64,000 bases of DNA from Desertivirga brevis (GTDB lineage Bacteria; Bacteroidota; Bacteroidia; Sphingobacteriales; Sphingobacteriaceae). The stretch spans positions 145,860-209,859 of the forward strand of contig NZ_JAFEWF010000012.1 of the NCBI RefSeq assembly GCF_017355835.1, written 5' to 3'. Under the pieces are notes generated by a model, which saw only the letters and a program-made list of their open reading frames with translations, made no database searches and was not told the origin of the DNA. Shown here one piece after another: positions 54,818 through 63,935 of the stretch. The translations under genes and the position numbers were made by a program. Each line of letters opens with the position of its first letter. Position 1 is the first letter of the stretch.

Positions 54818-55759
54818 ATGGCCATTATAGATAAGAAAGGAATTCTTCATGGACCTGTTGATAATATCGTGTACCGCTATTACAGGGGAATGCAAATTGC
54901 GCAGATGAAGCCTACCAAGGTTAAGCAAACCGTTGCCAGTAAAGAAGCGAGCCTTGAATTTGGTCTGGCTGCCAGTGCCGCAGCAAGTATCCGGGCAGTT
55001 TTTAGCCGTGTTTTTAAAGGGAATGATGGGGGAATGGCTAACCGGCTTACTGCAGTAACCTTAAAAAGCATCAAAACTGCTACTCATAAGCGCAGAGGCG
55101 AAAGGGATGTGCATGATGGAGACCCCGATATGTTCTCGGGCTTTCAGTTTAACCTTAATTCCCAGGTTGAAGATTGCCTCCGGGTAAAGCCTCAAGTTCA
55201 ATTTAACGATGATGGAAAGTTGTTTGTTCATATTCCTGCTTTCAGCGCAAAAGATCTTCGCGGGCCTGGTGCTGATCATTTTGTCATCCGGTTCCTGGCT
55301 GTATCATTTAACTTCAAAAGCTCCATTGCAAGTTATTTAAGCAGCAAGGAGATCAAAATAAAACAAGGAGAGGGGTTTGAAGGTGCTGAAATAGAGATCC
55401 TTGAGTCACTTCCTCCAGGTCGTCTGGTTTTGCTTGGTATGTTTATTCATGCCTACAAATGCGATCATTTTGATGGCTATACCCGCATTAATAATAAAAC
55501 ATGGAGCCCAGGAGGAATAATAGGCGGATGGCAGGCCCCGGCACAGGAAGAGCCAGAAGCGAACAGTGAGCGTGAAAAAGAAATTGCCGCGGTAGGTGAT
55601 GTTCCAATGGATCCATTACCCTATTCCGGCCATGAAATTCTAAAGAAATTTAAAGATCTATGGGCCAAACAGGACAAAAAGCTACAAGATAAAATAAAGG
55701 AGAAACCCAGTGTGCCGGATATAGATGAAGAACTTCCGGTAGGCGATTTTAGTATTTGA
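54818..55759 (+). CDS. Hypothetical protein, possibly DUF6266-like
   Basis: A 313-residue soluble protein without signal peptide. The N-terminal part (KKGILHGPVDNIVYRYYRGM, then a QMKPTKVKQT segment and a run of small residues) resembles the layout of DUF6266-type Bacteroidota proteins, which start with a Gly-rich segment followed by a phage-like structural fold; this is a weak resemblance. The middle is beta-rich and the C-terminal 80 residues are charged and Pro-rich (QEEPEANSEREKEIAAVGD). Isolated gene. Function unknown. Confidence 0.55.
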   Translation: MAIIDKKGILHGPVDNIVYRYYRGMQIAQMKPTKVKQTVASKEASLEFGLAASAAASIRAVFSRVFKGNDGGMANRLTAVTLKSIKTATHKRRGERDVHDGDPDMFSGFQFNLNSQVEDCLRVKPQVQFNDDGKLFVHIPAFSAKDLRGPGADHFVIRFLAVSFNFKSSIASYLSSKEIKIKQGEGFEGAEIEILESLPPGRLVLLGMFIHAYKCDHFDGYTRINNKTWSPGGIIGGWQAPAQEEPEANSEREKEIAAVGDVPMDPLPYSGHEILKKFKDLWAKQDKKLQDKIKEKPSVPDIDEELPVGDFSI

Positions 55760-55848
55760 TTGAAATGTAAGGAATGGGTTCTGGATTAGAAGCAGATCAA
55801 TAGTCCTTAAATTCCAGCTATTGATGACTCGGTAAGGCGCTAAGGAAC

Positions 55849-55881
55849 AAAAAAGCCCTGAAGCTATGAGAGCAGCAGGGC
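55849..55881 (-). terminator. Terminator of the CcsBA gene
   Basis: On the minus strand GCCCTG and CAGGGC pair around a 15-nt loop and are followed by TTTTTT, about 70 bp after the CcsBA stop. Confidence 0.7.
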
Positions 55882-55951
55882 AACCTAAACCTTATCACAA
55901 TTATATATTATACGAACGTTTTTTTAGAATAGTATACGTGCGTCTTAAATT

Positions 55952-58900
55952 TTATTTCCGCCTGGTCTTTTGCGCAGCGGCTGGCTTTGGAACTACAACA
56001 GGCTTGCTTTTATATCGTCTGTAAGAAACTATTGCCAAAATAGCTACAATTGAAATTGTAATATAAACCCATGACGGAATTGGAACAGGATCACCCTGAG
56101 CATAAGAATGCAGTCCACTTAGATAGTAATTTACACCAAAATAGGTCATGATAATGACTGAAAAGGCAAGCAGTGAAAGTAAGTTGAACAGGTATTTGCC
56201 TCGCATTCCCGGTATAAGTCTCAGATGGAGAACAAATGCGTAAACGATCACTGAAATAAACGCCCACGTTTCTTTAGGATCCCAGCTCCAGTAGCGTCCC
56301 CAGCTTTCATTTGCCCATATACCACCAAGGAAAGTACCAACTGTTAAAAGGAATATCCCCACTGTTAGCGACATCTCGTTCACGATGCTTAGTTCATTAA
56401 CAGAAGCGGCTACTTTTTTTCCGATCTTTTTATGGTCGATGATATAAAGGACCAATACTACAGTGCCTAATAAAGCACTTAATCCGAAAAAACCGTAGCT
56501 GGAAGTGATGATAGCAACATGCACCATTAACCAATAGGATTTAAGCACAGGTACCAGTGGCGTGATCTGAGGGTTCATTTGTGAACCACCATGTGCAAAT
56601 CCCATTAAAATAACTGCGATGAGACATCCTGCAGCTGGAATAAAAGCATTACTGTTACGGTACAGCAGCAAACCAGACATAACCCCGATCCAGCTGATAA
56701 ACATTACAGCTTCATACCCATTGCTCCACGGTTCGTGTCCGGATATATACCAGCGCACTCCCAGTCCGAACATCTGTAAAAAAGCTCCTATACTTATCAA
56801 TATCAGTAAAATCTTTACAGCTTTGGCCAAAGTTTTTGATTCGCTGAAAAGCCTTCCAAATGCAAGAGCAAGGATCAAGGTGCCCAGCAGGGCGTACGCA
56901 ATCATTAACTTCAGGAATATATTCCAGGAATTGTAGCGCACCTCCATTTCAATTTTTGCAGCTGACGGTACAATGTCTTTGCCCAGCTGGAGCTGGATCT
57001 GTTTAAGAGCTCCCAACTTCTGTTCGGCCTCATTCCAATTTCCGGTCTGGATTGCATTATTAACGCTTACCATGTAATCGACTGCTGCATTTGGTTTAGC
57101 TGGACTATTCGCAACTGGGGCCTGAGGCGCACTCCAGGTATTGTTTTTATCTCCTGCGATAGGGAAGACTCGCAAATATTGACCATTGAGTAATTGTTGC
57201 ATCACCTGCAGTTTGTCGTTCAATTCAATGATATCCTTGTCATATCCGTTTTGTTCAGACGGCTTTTTTGCGAAAGATTTCAAATATTCATCTTTCAAGC
57301 GAAAATCTACGCTGCCATCAGGAGTTTGACCAAGAAGGTTTACCATGCTGGTGTATCCTTCTTCATTTGCCTCTACCGCTTGAAGTAATCCCGGGCCTCC
57401 TTTAGAGCCAACTTTTATCAGGGGTACATTAACCCAATCAAACGGGCGCGCAGACATAGACAAAAAGAATTGGTTTGCGCTTAAGTTATAAAAGCGGTCC
57501 TTGCGGTAAAGCTTCCGTAGGATTTCCAGCGCCATAGTATTTACCGGCTCTATACGTCCATCAATATTCTGTACCAGCAAACGGCCAAACTTGTCTGCAT
57601 GAGCTTCATCAATATGAACAGTATTTGCAAATGTTTTAGCATCAAGCATCTGGCCTGCCAGGAGCTGTTGGATGGCGGCAGCATGATCATGATTTGGTGC
57701 TTCTGCCGCTGGCATTGCCGAGCTATCCTGCGTGTGAGTATGGTCATGCTGACTATGATCATGTTCGCTATGCTCATGCTGAGTATGGTCATGTCCCGCT
57801 TCTTTTCCATGCATATCAATTTCCTGGCCCTGAGCGGCGAAAGGCAGGAATAGCAATAGAATTAGGCGGGCTTTTGATTTGGATAGTTCCTTTAATTGCT
57901 GGCTTAATTTGTGAAAATTCGAACCCTTCCAAAAAAGCGTAACAAAAAGACCTAGAAATAGGAGAGCATAACCGATATAAGTTATCCGGGTTCCCCAAAA
58001 ATCGTGGTTTACAGATAGCACTGTTCCAAGTTCATCGGGGTCATAGCTGGATTGGAAGAAGCGGTAACCCTGTTCATCCAACACATGGTTCATAAATATC
58101 TTATAAGGGCGCTCGGTTTGTCCATTCTGGATAAGGACATCGGATGAATAAGCAGCGGGACTATTACTGCCCGGGTACTTCTCCATTTTGAAATCAGTGA
58201 GCTTCAAATAGAAAGGTGCCAGGTATACCCTCGATCCGTAAGCAAGTGAAATTGGAAGTCCACCGATCTCGCTTTGCGACTGAAAGTCTGTCATTCCTCT
58301 TCCTCCATAAAAAGATACTGTATCAACTGCATTTGGTGTAGTAACCTCCACTTTTAGGAAATCCAGATCGTGCTCATTTGTACGTTTGTCGCCTTCAAAA
58401 TAAACGATGTCACCTGGCGAAGCAGGCTGAGGTACAACAAAGGCTAAGTTCCCGAATTGATAAAGACTTCTGAGATGGAAATCCTGAGGTTTGTTATCTG
58501 ATGTCACCGCCTTCCTTTCCTGTGTGGCCATGATCATATAATTACCCTGAAATGGGGAAGATATGGTGTAGCCAGAGGCCGCGTCTGCAATATTAATAGC
58601 ACCAGGAGTAGGCTTATTATAGCTAACGATCATATCCTGGATGAGCTTAATACTTCCGCTTGGAATATATTTATTTACCCTTTTGCCATTTTCAACCACA
58701 ACTAGGTGCAGCGTTTGTTTACCCGAGGGGTTAAGAACAAGTGAATCCTGCGCCCGGGCATAAAAATCTATCACTCTCATCTTGACCCTTTTTCCCTTGT
58801 AATCGTATTCAGATACGAAGGATTTGTTAAAAGGCTTAAGATACCAGGGTATCCGATTTGAAAGGAGTATTACGGGAACATCATCATAAGCAAGTGCTTG

Positions 58901-59293
58901 TTCATTTAAACCTATTTGCACTTTAAAGAAGGTAGCATCCGACACTACCTCATTGCTTGAATCCCCCTCACGTATGTGCATTGTACCCTCGAAACTAATA
59001 TACCTGGTGATAAACCCTCCGATGAAGATAATGATGAAAGCCAGGTGAAATACAAGTAGGGGAAGTTTTTTTAAGGATAGCAACTGATACCTTTTGATAT
59101 TGCCCACGAAATTTAGTATCAGCAATACCATAACAAGTTCGAACCACCAGCAGTTGTAGATCAGTTGCTTGGCAACTGCAGTTCCGTAATCGTTCTCCAC
59201 AAATGTAGCCAGAGCCATAGAGAACGCATAGAAAAGCAACAGGATACCCATAGTTCGGGTAGAGAACAAAATATTTATCGTTTTAGAAATCAT
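55952..59293 (-). CDS. ccsBA: Fused cytochrome c biogenesis protein (ResB + CcsA, System II)
   Basis: A 1113-residue inner-membrane protein. The N-terminal half has ResB-like helices (about 8-30, 49-65, 76-100) and a large periplasmic part; another helix is near 440-460. The C-terminal third is CcsA, with multiple helices and the haem-handling WWD motif WGRYWSWDPKETWAF (about 998-1012). The fusion moves haem outward and attaches it to c-type apocytochromes. Between the two halves is a His-rich stretch (about 495-540, repeating DHTQHEHSEHDHSQHDHTH) plus a periplasmic insert. The fusion order is normal for Bacteroidota; the His tract is notable. Confidence 0.93.
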   Translation of the reverse strand: MISKTINILFSTRTMGILLLFYAFSMALATFVENDYGTAVAKQLIYNCWWFELVMVLLILNFVGNIKRYQLLSLKKLPLLVFHLAFIIIFIGGFITRYISFEGTMHIREGDSSNEVVSDATFFKVQIGLNEQALAYDDVPVILLSNRIPWYLKPFNKSFVSEYDYKGKRVKMRVIDFYARAQDSLVLNPSGKQTLHLVVVENGKRVNKYIPSGSIKLIQDMIVSYNKPTPGAINIADAASGYTISSPFQGNYMIMATQERKAVTSDNKPQDFHLRSLYQFGNLAFVVPQPASPGDIVYFEGDKRTNEHDLDFLKVEVTTPNAVDTVSFYGGRGMTDFQSQSEIGGLPISLAYGSRVYLAPFYLKLTDFKMEKYPGSNSPAAYSSDVLIQNGQTERPYKIFMNHVLDEQGYRFFQSSYDPDELGTVLSVNHDFWGTRITYIGYALLFLGLFVTLFWKGSNFHKLSQQLKELSKSKARLILLLFLPFAAQGQEIDMHGKEAGHDHTQHEHSEHDHSQHDHTHTQDSSAMPAAEAPNHDHAAAIQQLLAGQMLDAKTFANTVHIDEAHADKFGRLLVQNIDGRIEPVNTMALEILRKLYRKDRFYNLSANQFFLSMSARPFDWVNVPLIKVGSKGGPGLLQAVEANEEGYTSMVNLLGQTPDGSVDFRLKDEYLKSFAKKPSEQNGYDKDIIELNDKLQVMQQLLNGQYLRVFPIAGDKNNTWSAPQAPVANSPAKPNAAVDYMVSVNNAIQTGNWNEAEQKLGALKQIQLQLGKDIVPSAAKIEMEVRYNSWNIFLKLMIAYALLGTLILALAFGRLFSESKTLAKAVKILLILISIGAFLQMFGLGVRWYISGHEPWSNGYEAVMFISWIGVMSGLLLYRNSNAFIPAAGCLIAVILMGFAHGGSQMNPQITPLVPVLKSYWLMVHVAIITSSYGFFGLSALLGTVVLVLYIIDHKKIGKKVAASVNELSIVNEMSLTVGIFLLTVGTFLGGIWANESWGRYWSWDPKETWAFISVIVYAFVLHLRLIPGMRGKYLFNLLSLLAFSVIIMTYFGVNYYLSGLHSYAQGDPVPIPSWVYITISIVAILAIVSYRRYKSKPVVVPKPAAAQKTRRK

Positions 59294-59478
59294 TTAGTGT
59301 GGATTTTTGCCTGCCCAAGAAAAAGGCACCATATTAGGTAATTTTATAGGACTATTTGAGGTTTTCCAAAAATAAGATACTGGAATGATATTCATATGAT
59401 ATTGGAATGAGAGTTAGAAGGGTTAAATAGAGCATATTCGTTAGAAGGGAATACTGTTCATATTTTCTGGTTATTGGT

Positions 59479-59509
59479 TTTGATTTTATTTCCTTTTTGT
59501 CTACATTTG
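59479..59509 (+). promoter_or_regulatory. Consensus promoter of the rpsF operon
   Basis: TTTG at 59479-59482 and TACATTTG at 59502-59509 with a 19-bp spacer, 45 bp before the rpsF ATG. Confidence 0.8.
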
Positions 59510-59554
59510 CGCTCCCTTTGTCTAAGGGTTAAATAATTGATAAACAAACAGAAA

Positions 59555-59920
59555 ATGCAACAGTACGAAACAGTGATCGTTCTTACCCCGTTGTTATCTG
59601 ACGAAGCTGCGAAAGAGGTTATTGCCAAATTCCGCGGTGTTTTAACTGATAACGGAGCCGAAATTATCCACGAGGATAATTGGGGTTTGAAAAAACTAGC
59701 GTATCCAATCCAAAAGAAAACTACTGGATACTATCACCTAATTGAATTTAAGGCTCCGGGTGAACTAATTAATAAACTGGAGGTTGAATACAAGCGTGAT
59801 GAGCGTGTGATGCGTTTCTTAACGATTGCTCTTGATAAGCATGCACGTGCTTACAGCGAGAAAAAACGTAGTGGCGCTTTCAATCAGAAAAAACAACAAA
59901 CTGAGGAGGTAGCTGGATAA
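59555..59920 (+). CDS. rpsF: 30S ribosomal protein S6
   Basis: A 121-residue protein with the S6 ferredoxin-like fold: QQYETVIVLTPLLSD start, IIHEDNWGLKKLAYPIQKK and ERVMRFLTIALDKHA. The ATG at 59555 is chosen because S6 typically begins M-x-x-YE; an in-frame TTG 18 bp upstream is unlikely. It binds 16S rRNA together with S18. Its TAA overlaps the rpsR ATG by one base, a sign of translational coupling. The promoter at 59479-59509 is textbook. Confidence 0.97.
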   Translation: MQQYETVIVLTPLLSDEAAKEVIAKFRGVLTDNGAEIIHEDNWGLKKLAYPIQKKTTGYYHLIEFKAPGELINKLEVEYKRDERVMRFLTIALDKHARAYSEKKRSGAFNQKKQQTEEVAG

Positions 59921-60183
59921 TGGCAAGAGAACAAATTCAATACGTAACTGCCCCTAAAGTAGAGGACAACCGTAAAAAGTATTGCCGTTTCAAAAAGAAC
60001 GGGATCAAATATATCGATTACAAAGACGCTAACTTCCTTTTGAAGTTTGTTAACGATCAGGGTAAAGTGTTACCACGTCGTTTAACTGGTACTTCTTTGA
60101 AGTTCCAGCGTAAAGTGGCTCAGGCTGTAAAGCGTGCCCGTCACATCGGTATTTTACCATATGTTACTGATTCATTAAAATAA
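59920..60183 (+). CDS. rpsR: 30S ribosomal protein S18
   Basis: An 87-residue basic protein: KKYCRFKKNGIKYIDYKDAN, LPRRLTGTSLKFQRKVAQA and ARHIGILPYV are hallmark S18 segments. Cys and basic residues near the N-terminus are as usual. It follows rpsF with a one-base overlap and precedes rplI. The absence of ssb between rpsF and rpsR matches the Bacteroidota order. Confidence 0.97.
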   Translation: MAREQIQYVTAPKVEDNRKKYCRFKKNGIKYIDYKDANFLLKFVNDQGKVLPRRLTGTSLKFQRKVAQAVKRARHIGILPYVTDSLK

Positions 60184-60200
60184 TTGGAGGTAAGTACGAC

Positions 60201-60644
60201 ATGGAAATTATTTTAAAACAGGATGTTAAAAACCTTGGCGAGAAAGACGACGTAGTTAAAGTAAAGCCAGGTTACGGACGTAACTACTTAATTCCACAAG
60301 GATTTGCCACTTTGGCTACTCCTTCTGCAAAGAAAGTACTTGCTGAAAACTTGAAACAAGCTCAGTTCAAACAAGAGAAGATTAAAAATGATGCTCTTGC
60401 AATTGCTGCTCGTTTAGAGAACGTTAAACTTAGTATCGGCGCTAAAGCTGGTGAAAGTGGTAAAATCTTTGGTGCTGTTAACACTATTCAGGTGGCAGAT
60501 GCATTGAAGAAAGAAGGATTCGATGTGGATCGTCGTCGTATCACTTTCGAAACTGAACCTAAGTTTGTAGGTGAATACATTGCTAACTTGAACTTGCACA
60601 AAGAAGTTAAAGTTAAAGTTCCTTTTGAAGTTGTAGCTGAATAA
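60201..60644 (+). CDS. rplI: 50S ribosomal protein L9
   Basis: A 147-residue two-domain protein. The N-terminal rRNA-binding domain has MEIILKQDVKNLGEKDDVVKV and GYGRNYLIPQGFATLAT; a long helix follows (about 40-75), then a C-terminal domain with GKIFGAVNTIQVADALKK. It has a good GGAG ribosome-binding site 13 bp before the ATG, 17 bp after rpsR. A terminator ends the operon. Confidence 0.97.
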   Translation: MEIILKQDVKNLGEKDDVVKVKPGYGRNYLIPQGFATLATPSAKKVLAENLKQAQFKQEKIKNDALAIAARLENVKLSIGAKAGESGKIFGAVNTIQVADALKKEGFDVDRRRITFETEPKFVGEYIANLNLHKEVKVKVPFEVVAE

Positions 60645-60673
60645 GCTCTTTTTCGAAAGAAAAATAAAATTAG

Positions 60674-60712
60674 AGTGCTTCTGGTAATTTATCAGAAGCA
60701 CTTTTTATTTTT
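60674..60712 (+). terminator. Terminator of the rpsF-rpsR-rplI operon
   Basis: AGTGCTTCTG pairs with CAGAAGCACT around a 9-nt loop, followed by TTTTATTTTT. The T tail also forms a TATTTTTG -7-like box (60706-60713) next to the mtgA ATG. Confidence 0.85.
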
Positions 60713-60718
60713 GCCCCG

Positions 60719-61444
60719 ATGTCTCCTGCGAAGAAAAAATCCCCCAAAAAAAGCTCTAGTAGATTTTCAAGATTTATCACAGTAGCCAGGAAAGTAGTTC
60801 TATGGTTTTTTATCATTACTATATCCTGGGTTATCATCTATCGGTTCATTAATCCTCCCTTTACCTTATTGATGGTTCAAAGAGGCATTGGAGGTGTTGT
60901 GGCAGGAGAGGGATGGAAATTGGAGAAAGAATGGAGAAATTCTGAGGAGTTATCGAACAACCTGAAGCTGGCTGCGGTAGCTGGAGAAGATGCTAACTTC
61001 ATGCATCACTTTGGATTCGACTTCAAATCTATTCAAAAGGCATATGCGAAGAACAAAGCAGGGAAGCCAATAAGAGGAGGGAGTACTATAAGTCAGCAAA
61101 CTGCTAAAAATGTCTTTTTATGGCCAGGGCGATCCTATATTCGAAAGGCATTTGAAGCTTATTTCACGCTTCTGATAGAGATCTTTTGGAGTAAAGAAAG
61201 AATATTAGAAGTGTATTTGAATGTTGCAGAGATGGGCGATGGGATATATGGCGCTGAGGCAGCAACGAGGAAGTATTATCATAAATCCTCACAGAGGTTA
61301 ACCAAGGGACAAGCTGCTTTGATCATTGCAGTATTACCGAACCCAAGGAAGTGGTCTCCAGCTCATCCTACAAAATACATTTATTATAAGCAGTATCTAA
61401 TCTTAAGAAATATGAGGAGAATAGGTAAGCTTAGATTTGATTAG
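60719..61444 (+). CDS. mtgA: Monofunctional peptidoglycan transglycosylase (GT51)
   Basis: A 241-residue inner-membrane enzyme with a basic N-terminus, one transmembrane helix (about 24-43) and a GT51 domain. The catalytic Glu90 is in AGEDANFMHHFGFD; RGGSTISQQTAKNVFLW and ERILEVYLNVAEMG are diagnostic. It polymerises lipid II into glycan strands. It starts directly downstream of the rplI terminator. No penicillin-binding domain is attached, which separates it from class A PBPs. Confidence 0.95.
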   Translation: MSPAKKKSPKKSSSRFSRFITVARKVVLWFFIITISWVIIYRFINPPFTLLMVQRGIGGVVAGEGWKLEKEWRNSEELSNNLKLAAVAGEDANFMHHFGFDFKSIQKAYAKNKAGKPIRGGSTISQQTAKNVFLWPGRSYIRKAFEAYFTLLIEIFWSKERILEVYLNVAEMGDGIYGAEAATRKYYHKSSQRLTKGQAALIIAVLPNPRKWSPAHPTKYIYYKQYLILRNMRRIGKLRFD

Positions 61445-61478
61445 TGGTATTCTAATCAAATCCAAGAGTCGACCACTT

Positions 61479-61964
61479 TTATTGGGCAGAACTTAGGCTG
61501 AAAACCCTGGCGTGCCAGCTCTGCTTGAATGGAACTTCCCAATTGCTATCTAATTCTTTTTTTGTTTGAACCAGATTGTTGAATACAATAGTGTTCTCAG
61601 TGATTCTTCCTTCCTGGATTAATCTTTCGAATTCATCCCTGTTGCAGGACGATACCTCTTCTTGTTGCTTGTAGGCAATGTTAAAGCGATCGAAAAGATT
61701 TACCCGATAGTCGGCCTCAATTTGCTTCATAAGGTTAACAGATTTATCAATAGAACAGCCTGTTGCGCCTGCCTGACTCTCATCCACCATTAATATGATA
61801 AAGCGATCATATTTAATTTCTGCAGATGCTGCCAGCTGAAAACCGTGTGCTTGCCATTGACTTGTAAAGTTGCCCAATAATGCCTCTATCTCTCTTTTTT
61901 CTGTATCTGTAAAAGGTCTGTCAGAGTGATAAATCCAAACCCTTGAATTTTCTGAAATTTGCAT
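61479..61964 (-). CDS. Conserved Bacteroidota protein, often labelled ABC transporter ATPase
   Basis: A 161-residue soluble protein (VWIYHSDRPFTDTEKREIEA start; WQAHGFQLAASAEIKYDRFI; GATGCSIDKSVNLMKQIE). I recognise it as a widely conserved Bacteroidota family whose usual ABC transporter ATPase label is misleading: there are no Walker A, Walker B or signature motifs here. The conserved CSIDKSV block may mark an active or binding site. It is convergent with mtgA. Function unknown. Confidence 0.75.
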   Translation of the reverse strand: MQISENSRVWIYHSDRPFTDTEKREIEALLGNFTSQWQAHGFQLAASAEIKYDRFIILMVDESQAGATGCSIDKSVNLMKQIEADYRVNLFDRFNIAYKQQEEVSSCNRDEFERLIQEGRITENTIVFNNLVQTKKELDSNWEVPFKQSWHARVFSLSSAQ

Positions 61965-62016
61965 GGCATAAAGTTAGTTAATTCTTAAATTAGTAGAGGT
62001 TTAGCTTCTCTGAATC

Positions 62017-62481
62017 ATGTTTTATAATTGTCAAAAAGGACTGGTCCTGGTTTTGTTGCTTTTGGTGATTTTTCTTTTTTCGGCATTCTCAGATATTTCT
62101 ATCCGGGCAAATGTGAGCTGGGCTGAAAATTTCGTTAAGAGTTGTTTTGATGCGACAGCGGGTAAGCAGAAACTTAAAAAGTGGGAGCTAGTTATAACTG
62201 ATAATGGATTCTTCCGATTTAAGAAGTTCTATGTAAATGGAAAGCAGGAATATTTTTCGTTTAATTTAAAGAAGTTTGATGACTTTGATTACCTGGGCAC
62301 AGAAGAAGTAGGTGAGATTGTTTTGAGAACCAAGGAAGATGATATTATCGTTCAAACTTATAATGATCCGAAAGGAAATATAGATTCGATGGCCCGGGAG
62401 TTAAGAATTCCGGTACTTAACGTTCAGGCAGAGATGCTGGATAGTTTGAGGACAAACATGCTCGACTATACCCGTAACTGA
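62017..62481 (+). CDS. Hypothetical membrane-anchored or exported protein
   Basis: A 154-residue protein with one N-terminal hydrophobic helix (about 8-26, LVLVLLLLVIFLFSAF) that may be an uncleaved signal anchor, followed by a soluble domain of about 120 residues with many Lys and Phe (LKKWELVITDNGFFRFKKFY; KEDDIIVQTYNDPKGN). I do not recognise a family. It is divergent from the preceding gene, with only a 52-bp gap, and is followed by a terminator. Confidence 0.65.
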   Translation: MFYNCQKGLVLVLLLLVIFLFSAFSDISIRANVSWAENFVKSCFDATAGKQKLKKWELVITDNGFFRFKKFYVNGKQEYFSFNLKKFDDFDYLGTEEVGEIVLRTKEDDIIVQTYNDPKGNIDSMARELRIPVLNVQAEMLDSLRTNMLDYTRN

Positions 62482-62622
62482 TTAATGCCATACTCCTATT
62501 TAAAAAAGACTAAGAAATTGTTAATCTTTTATTGGCTACATAATATTATTGACTATTTTTGTCGCAGAAGTTAATACTCCCATAGATATGACTTTGATTA
62601 ATGATTAATGTGTTAAAATAAG

Positions 62623-62665
62623 ATGGCTCGTTTCTCCCAAGGCAGCGAGCCATACTTATTTTGTG
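62623..62665 (+). terminator. Terminator downstream of the 154-residue protein gene
   Basis: ATGGCTCG pairs with CGAGCCAT around a 15-nt loop, with a T-rich tail. It lies about 140 bp after the stop in a 349-bp gap that otherwise holds only the likely left end of an insertion sequence. Confidence 0.6.
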
Positions 62666-62742
62666 CTTTTGAGAATGGGACGTCTATTTTTAAAGAGTTA
62701 ACGCGGCTTCTTAATTCCATTTTTGATCTTTTACAATTAGTT

Positions 62743-63871
62743 GGGATCACATAGCGGATCAAGCGGAATTCTTGGGGGGAAGGAATAAAAAGTGTTTTTT
62801 TGCAAGCAGTAAAACGTAAATATTATTGTCTTGCAAGATCCATACTTACAATTAGCTACTCTTCTATTACCAAAAGGATTATTAGATTTCTTTGAATTAA
62901 AGCAGGTTCTTCAAAGAGAGTCAGGTCTTGAAATCCATCTGGAGGAAAAGAACTTTGTTCCCCATGAGTATCAGGATCAAAAGTTAGAGTCAAAAGGTCT
63001 TCTTCCCGCCGTCAGCATTCAGGATTTTCCCATTCGGGGACAAAAGGTAGCTCTGTGTATAAGACGTCGCAGATGGACAGTATTATCTACAGGAGAAATT
63101 GTTACAAGAGACTGGGACTTAGTACATAAAGGGGCACGAATGACAACAGAATTCGGTCTTTTTTTAAAAGGAATATTTGGATAACCATCCGATCAGTGCT
63201 TATCAGCTGGGTCATTACTTTAAAGTGGATGGCAAGCAGTTGCAGGAGCAATACAAGGACTATCTGAGTTATTATCATAGCTGGGATCAAAAAGAACATG
63301 CAGAGAAATGGCTGGTGTTTCCAAAGAATCAGGGCGAGTACCTTAGTATCGATGAAACCGCCCTTTCTAATGGAGAACTTTATACCATTGTTACCAATAA
63401 GGCAGCAAAAGGACGAAAGGGAGCTATTGTGGCCATGTGTAAAGGAACAGTAGCAGAAGATATTATAGCGGTACTGGAGCGTATTCCCCTAAGAGTTCGA
63501 AACAAAGTTAAAGAAGTTACCCTGGATATGGCAGCTAATATGGCTAAAGCTATTCGCCGTTGCTTTCCTCATGCCAGAAGGGTAATTGACCGCTTTCATG
63601 TTCAGAAACTAGCTTCAGATGCTGTTCAGGAACTTCGGATAAAGTATCGCTGGAAGGCCTTGGATGAAGAAAATAAGCTAATAGCCGAAGCCAGAAAGAG
63701 TAAACAGAAATACCAGCCGGAAGTATTGAGCAACGGGGATACTCTAAAACAGCTGCTTGCCAGAAGCCGCTACCTGCTTTTTAAGCCATCATCCAGATGG
63801 ACTCCCTGTCAGAAAGAACGCGCAGATATCCTGTTGCCCAGGTACCCACTTCTACAGAAAGCCTATCTGCT
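62743..63871 (+). mobile_element. ISAon1/ISL3-type insertion sequence, right end missing
   Basis: It contains two overlapping transposase frames. The left end is estimated at about 62743, in the GGGATCACATAGCGG region, but terminal repeats could not be confirmed. The right end is lost at about 63871, where sequence of a second element starts. Confidence 0.6.
62831..63184 (+). CDS. ISAon1-family transposase N-terminal protein
   Basis: A 117-residue protein starting at TTG (an ATG is lacking). It begins QDPYLQLATLLLPKGLLDFF and ends with RRRRWTVLSTGEIVTRDWDL, the pattern of the separately encoded N-terminal part of ISAon1-type ISL3 transposases, which probably binds the element ends. It overlaps the catalytic frame by 8 bases, so the second part is made by coupling or frameshifting. 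Confidence 0.8.
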   Translation: MQDPYLQLATLLLPKGLLDFFELKQVLQRESGLEIHLEEKNFVPHEYQDQKLESKGLLPAVSIQDFPIRGQKVALCIRRRRWTVLSTGEIVTRDWDLVHKGARMTTEFGLFLKGIFG

Positions 63872-63935
63872 GTGTATCCGCCCGAACAACTACATATTGT
63901 CAGTTTCAACTAGTTTCTTAAAGTTCTGCGGATAG
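63177..63935 (+). pseudogene. ISL3-type transposase catalytic part, truncated
   Basis: The frame (252 residues, TTG start) shows YLSIDETALSNGELY with the first catalytic Asp, and VTLDMAANMAKAIRRCFPHA then VIDRFHVQKL with the second. The protein loses family resemblance after YPLLQKAYLL (about 63871), and the third acidic residue, which lies further on in intact members, is missing. The last 20 residues come from neighbouring DNA, so this copy should be inactive. Confidence 0.75.

Noticed and set aside
57680..57830. Short repeats that might suggest a CRISPR array
   Set aside because: Units are 6-12 bp, in frame and code for His/Asp; there are no spacers and no cas genes.
57550..57942. Met-, His- and Tyr-rich frames overlapping the CcsBA His tract on both strands
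   Set aside because: They arise from the repeated CAT/GAC units of the His-rich region, not from separate genes.
61479..61964. ABC transporter ATPase annotation
   Set aside because: No Walker A, Walker B or LSGGQ-like motif is present and the protein is too short.
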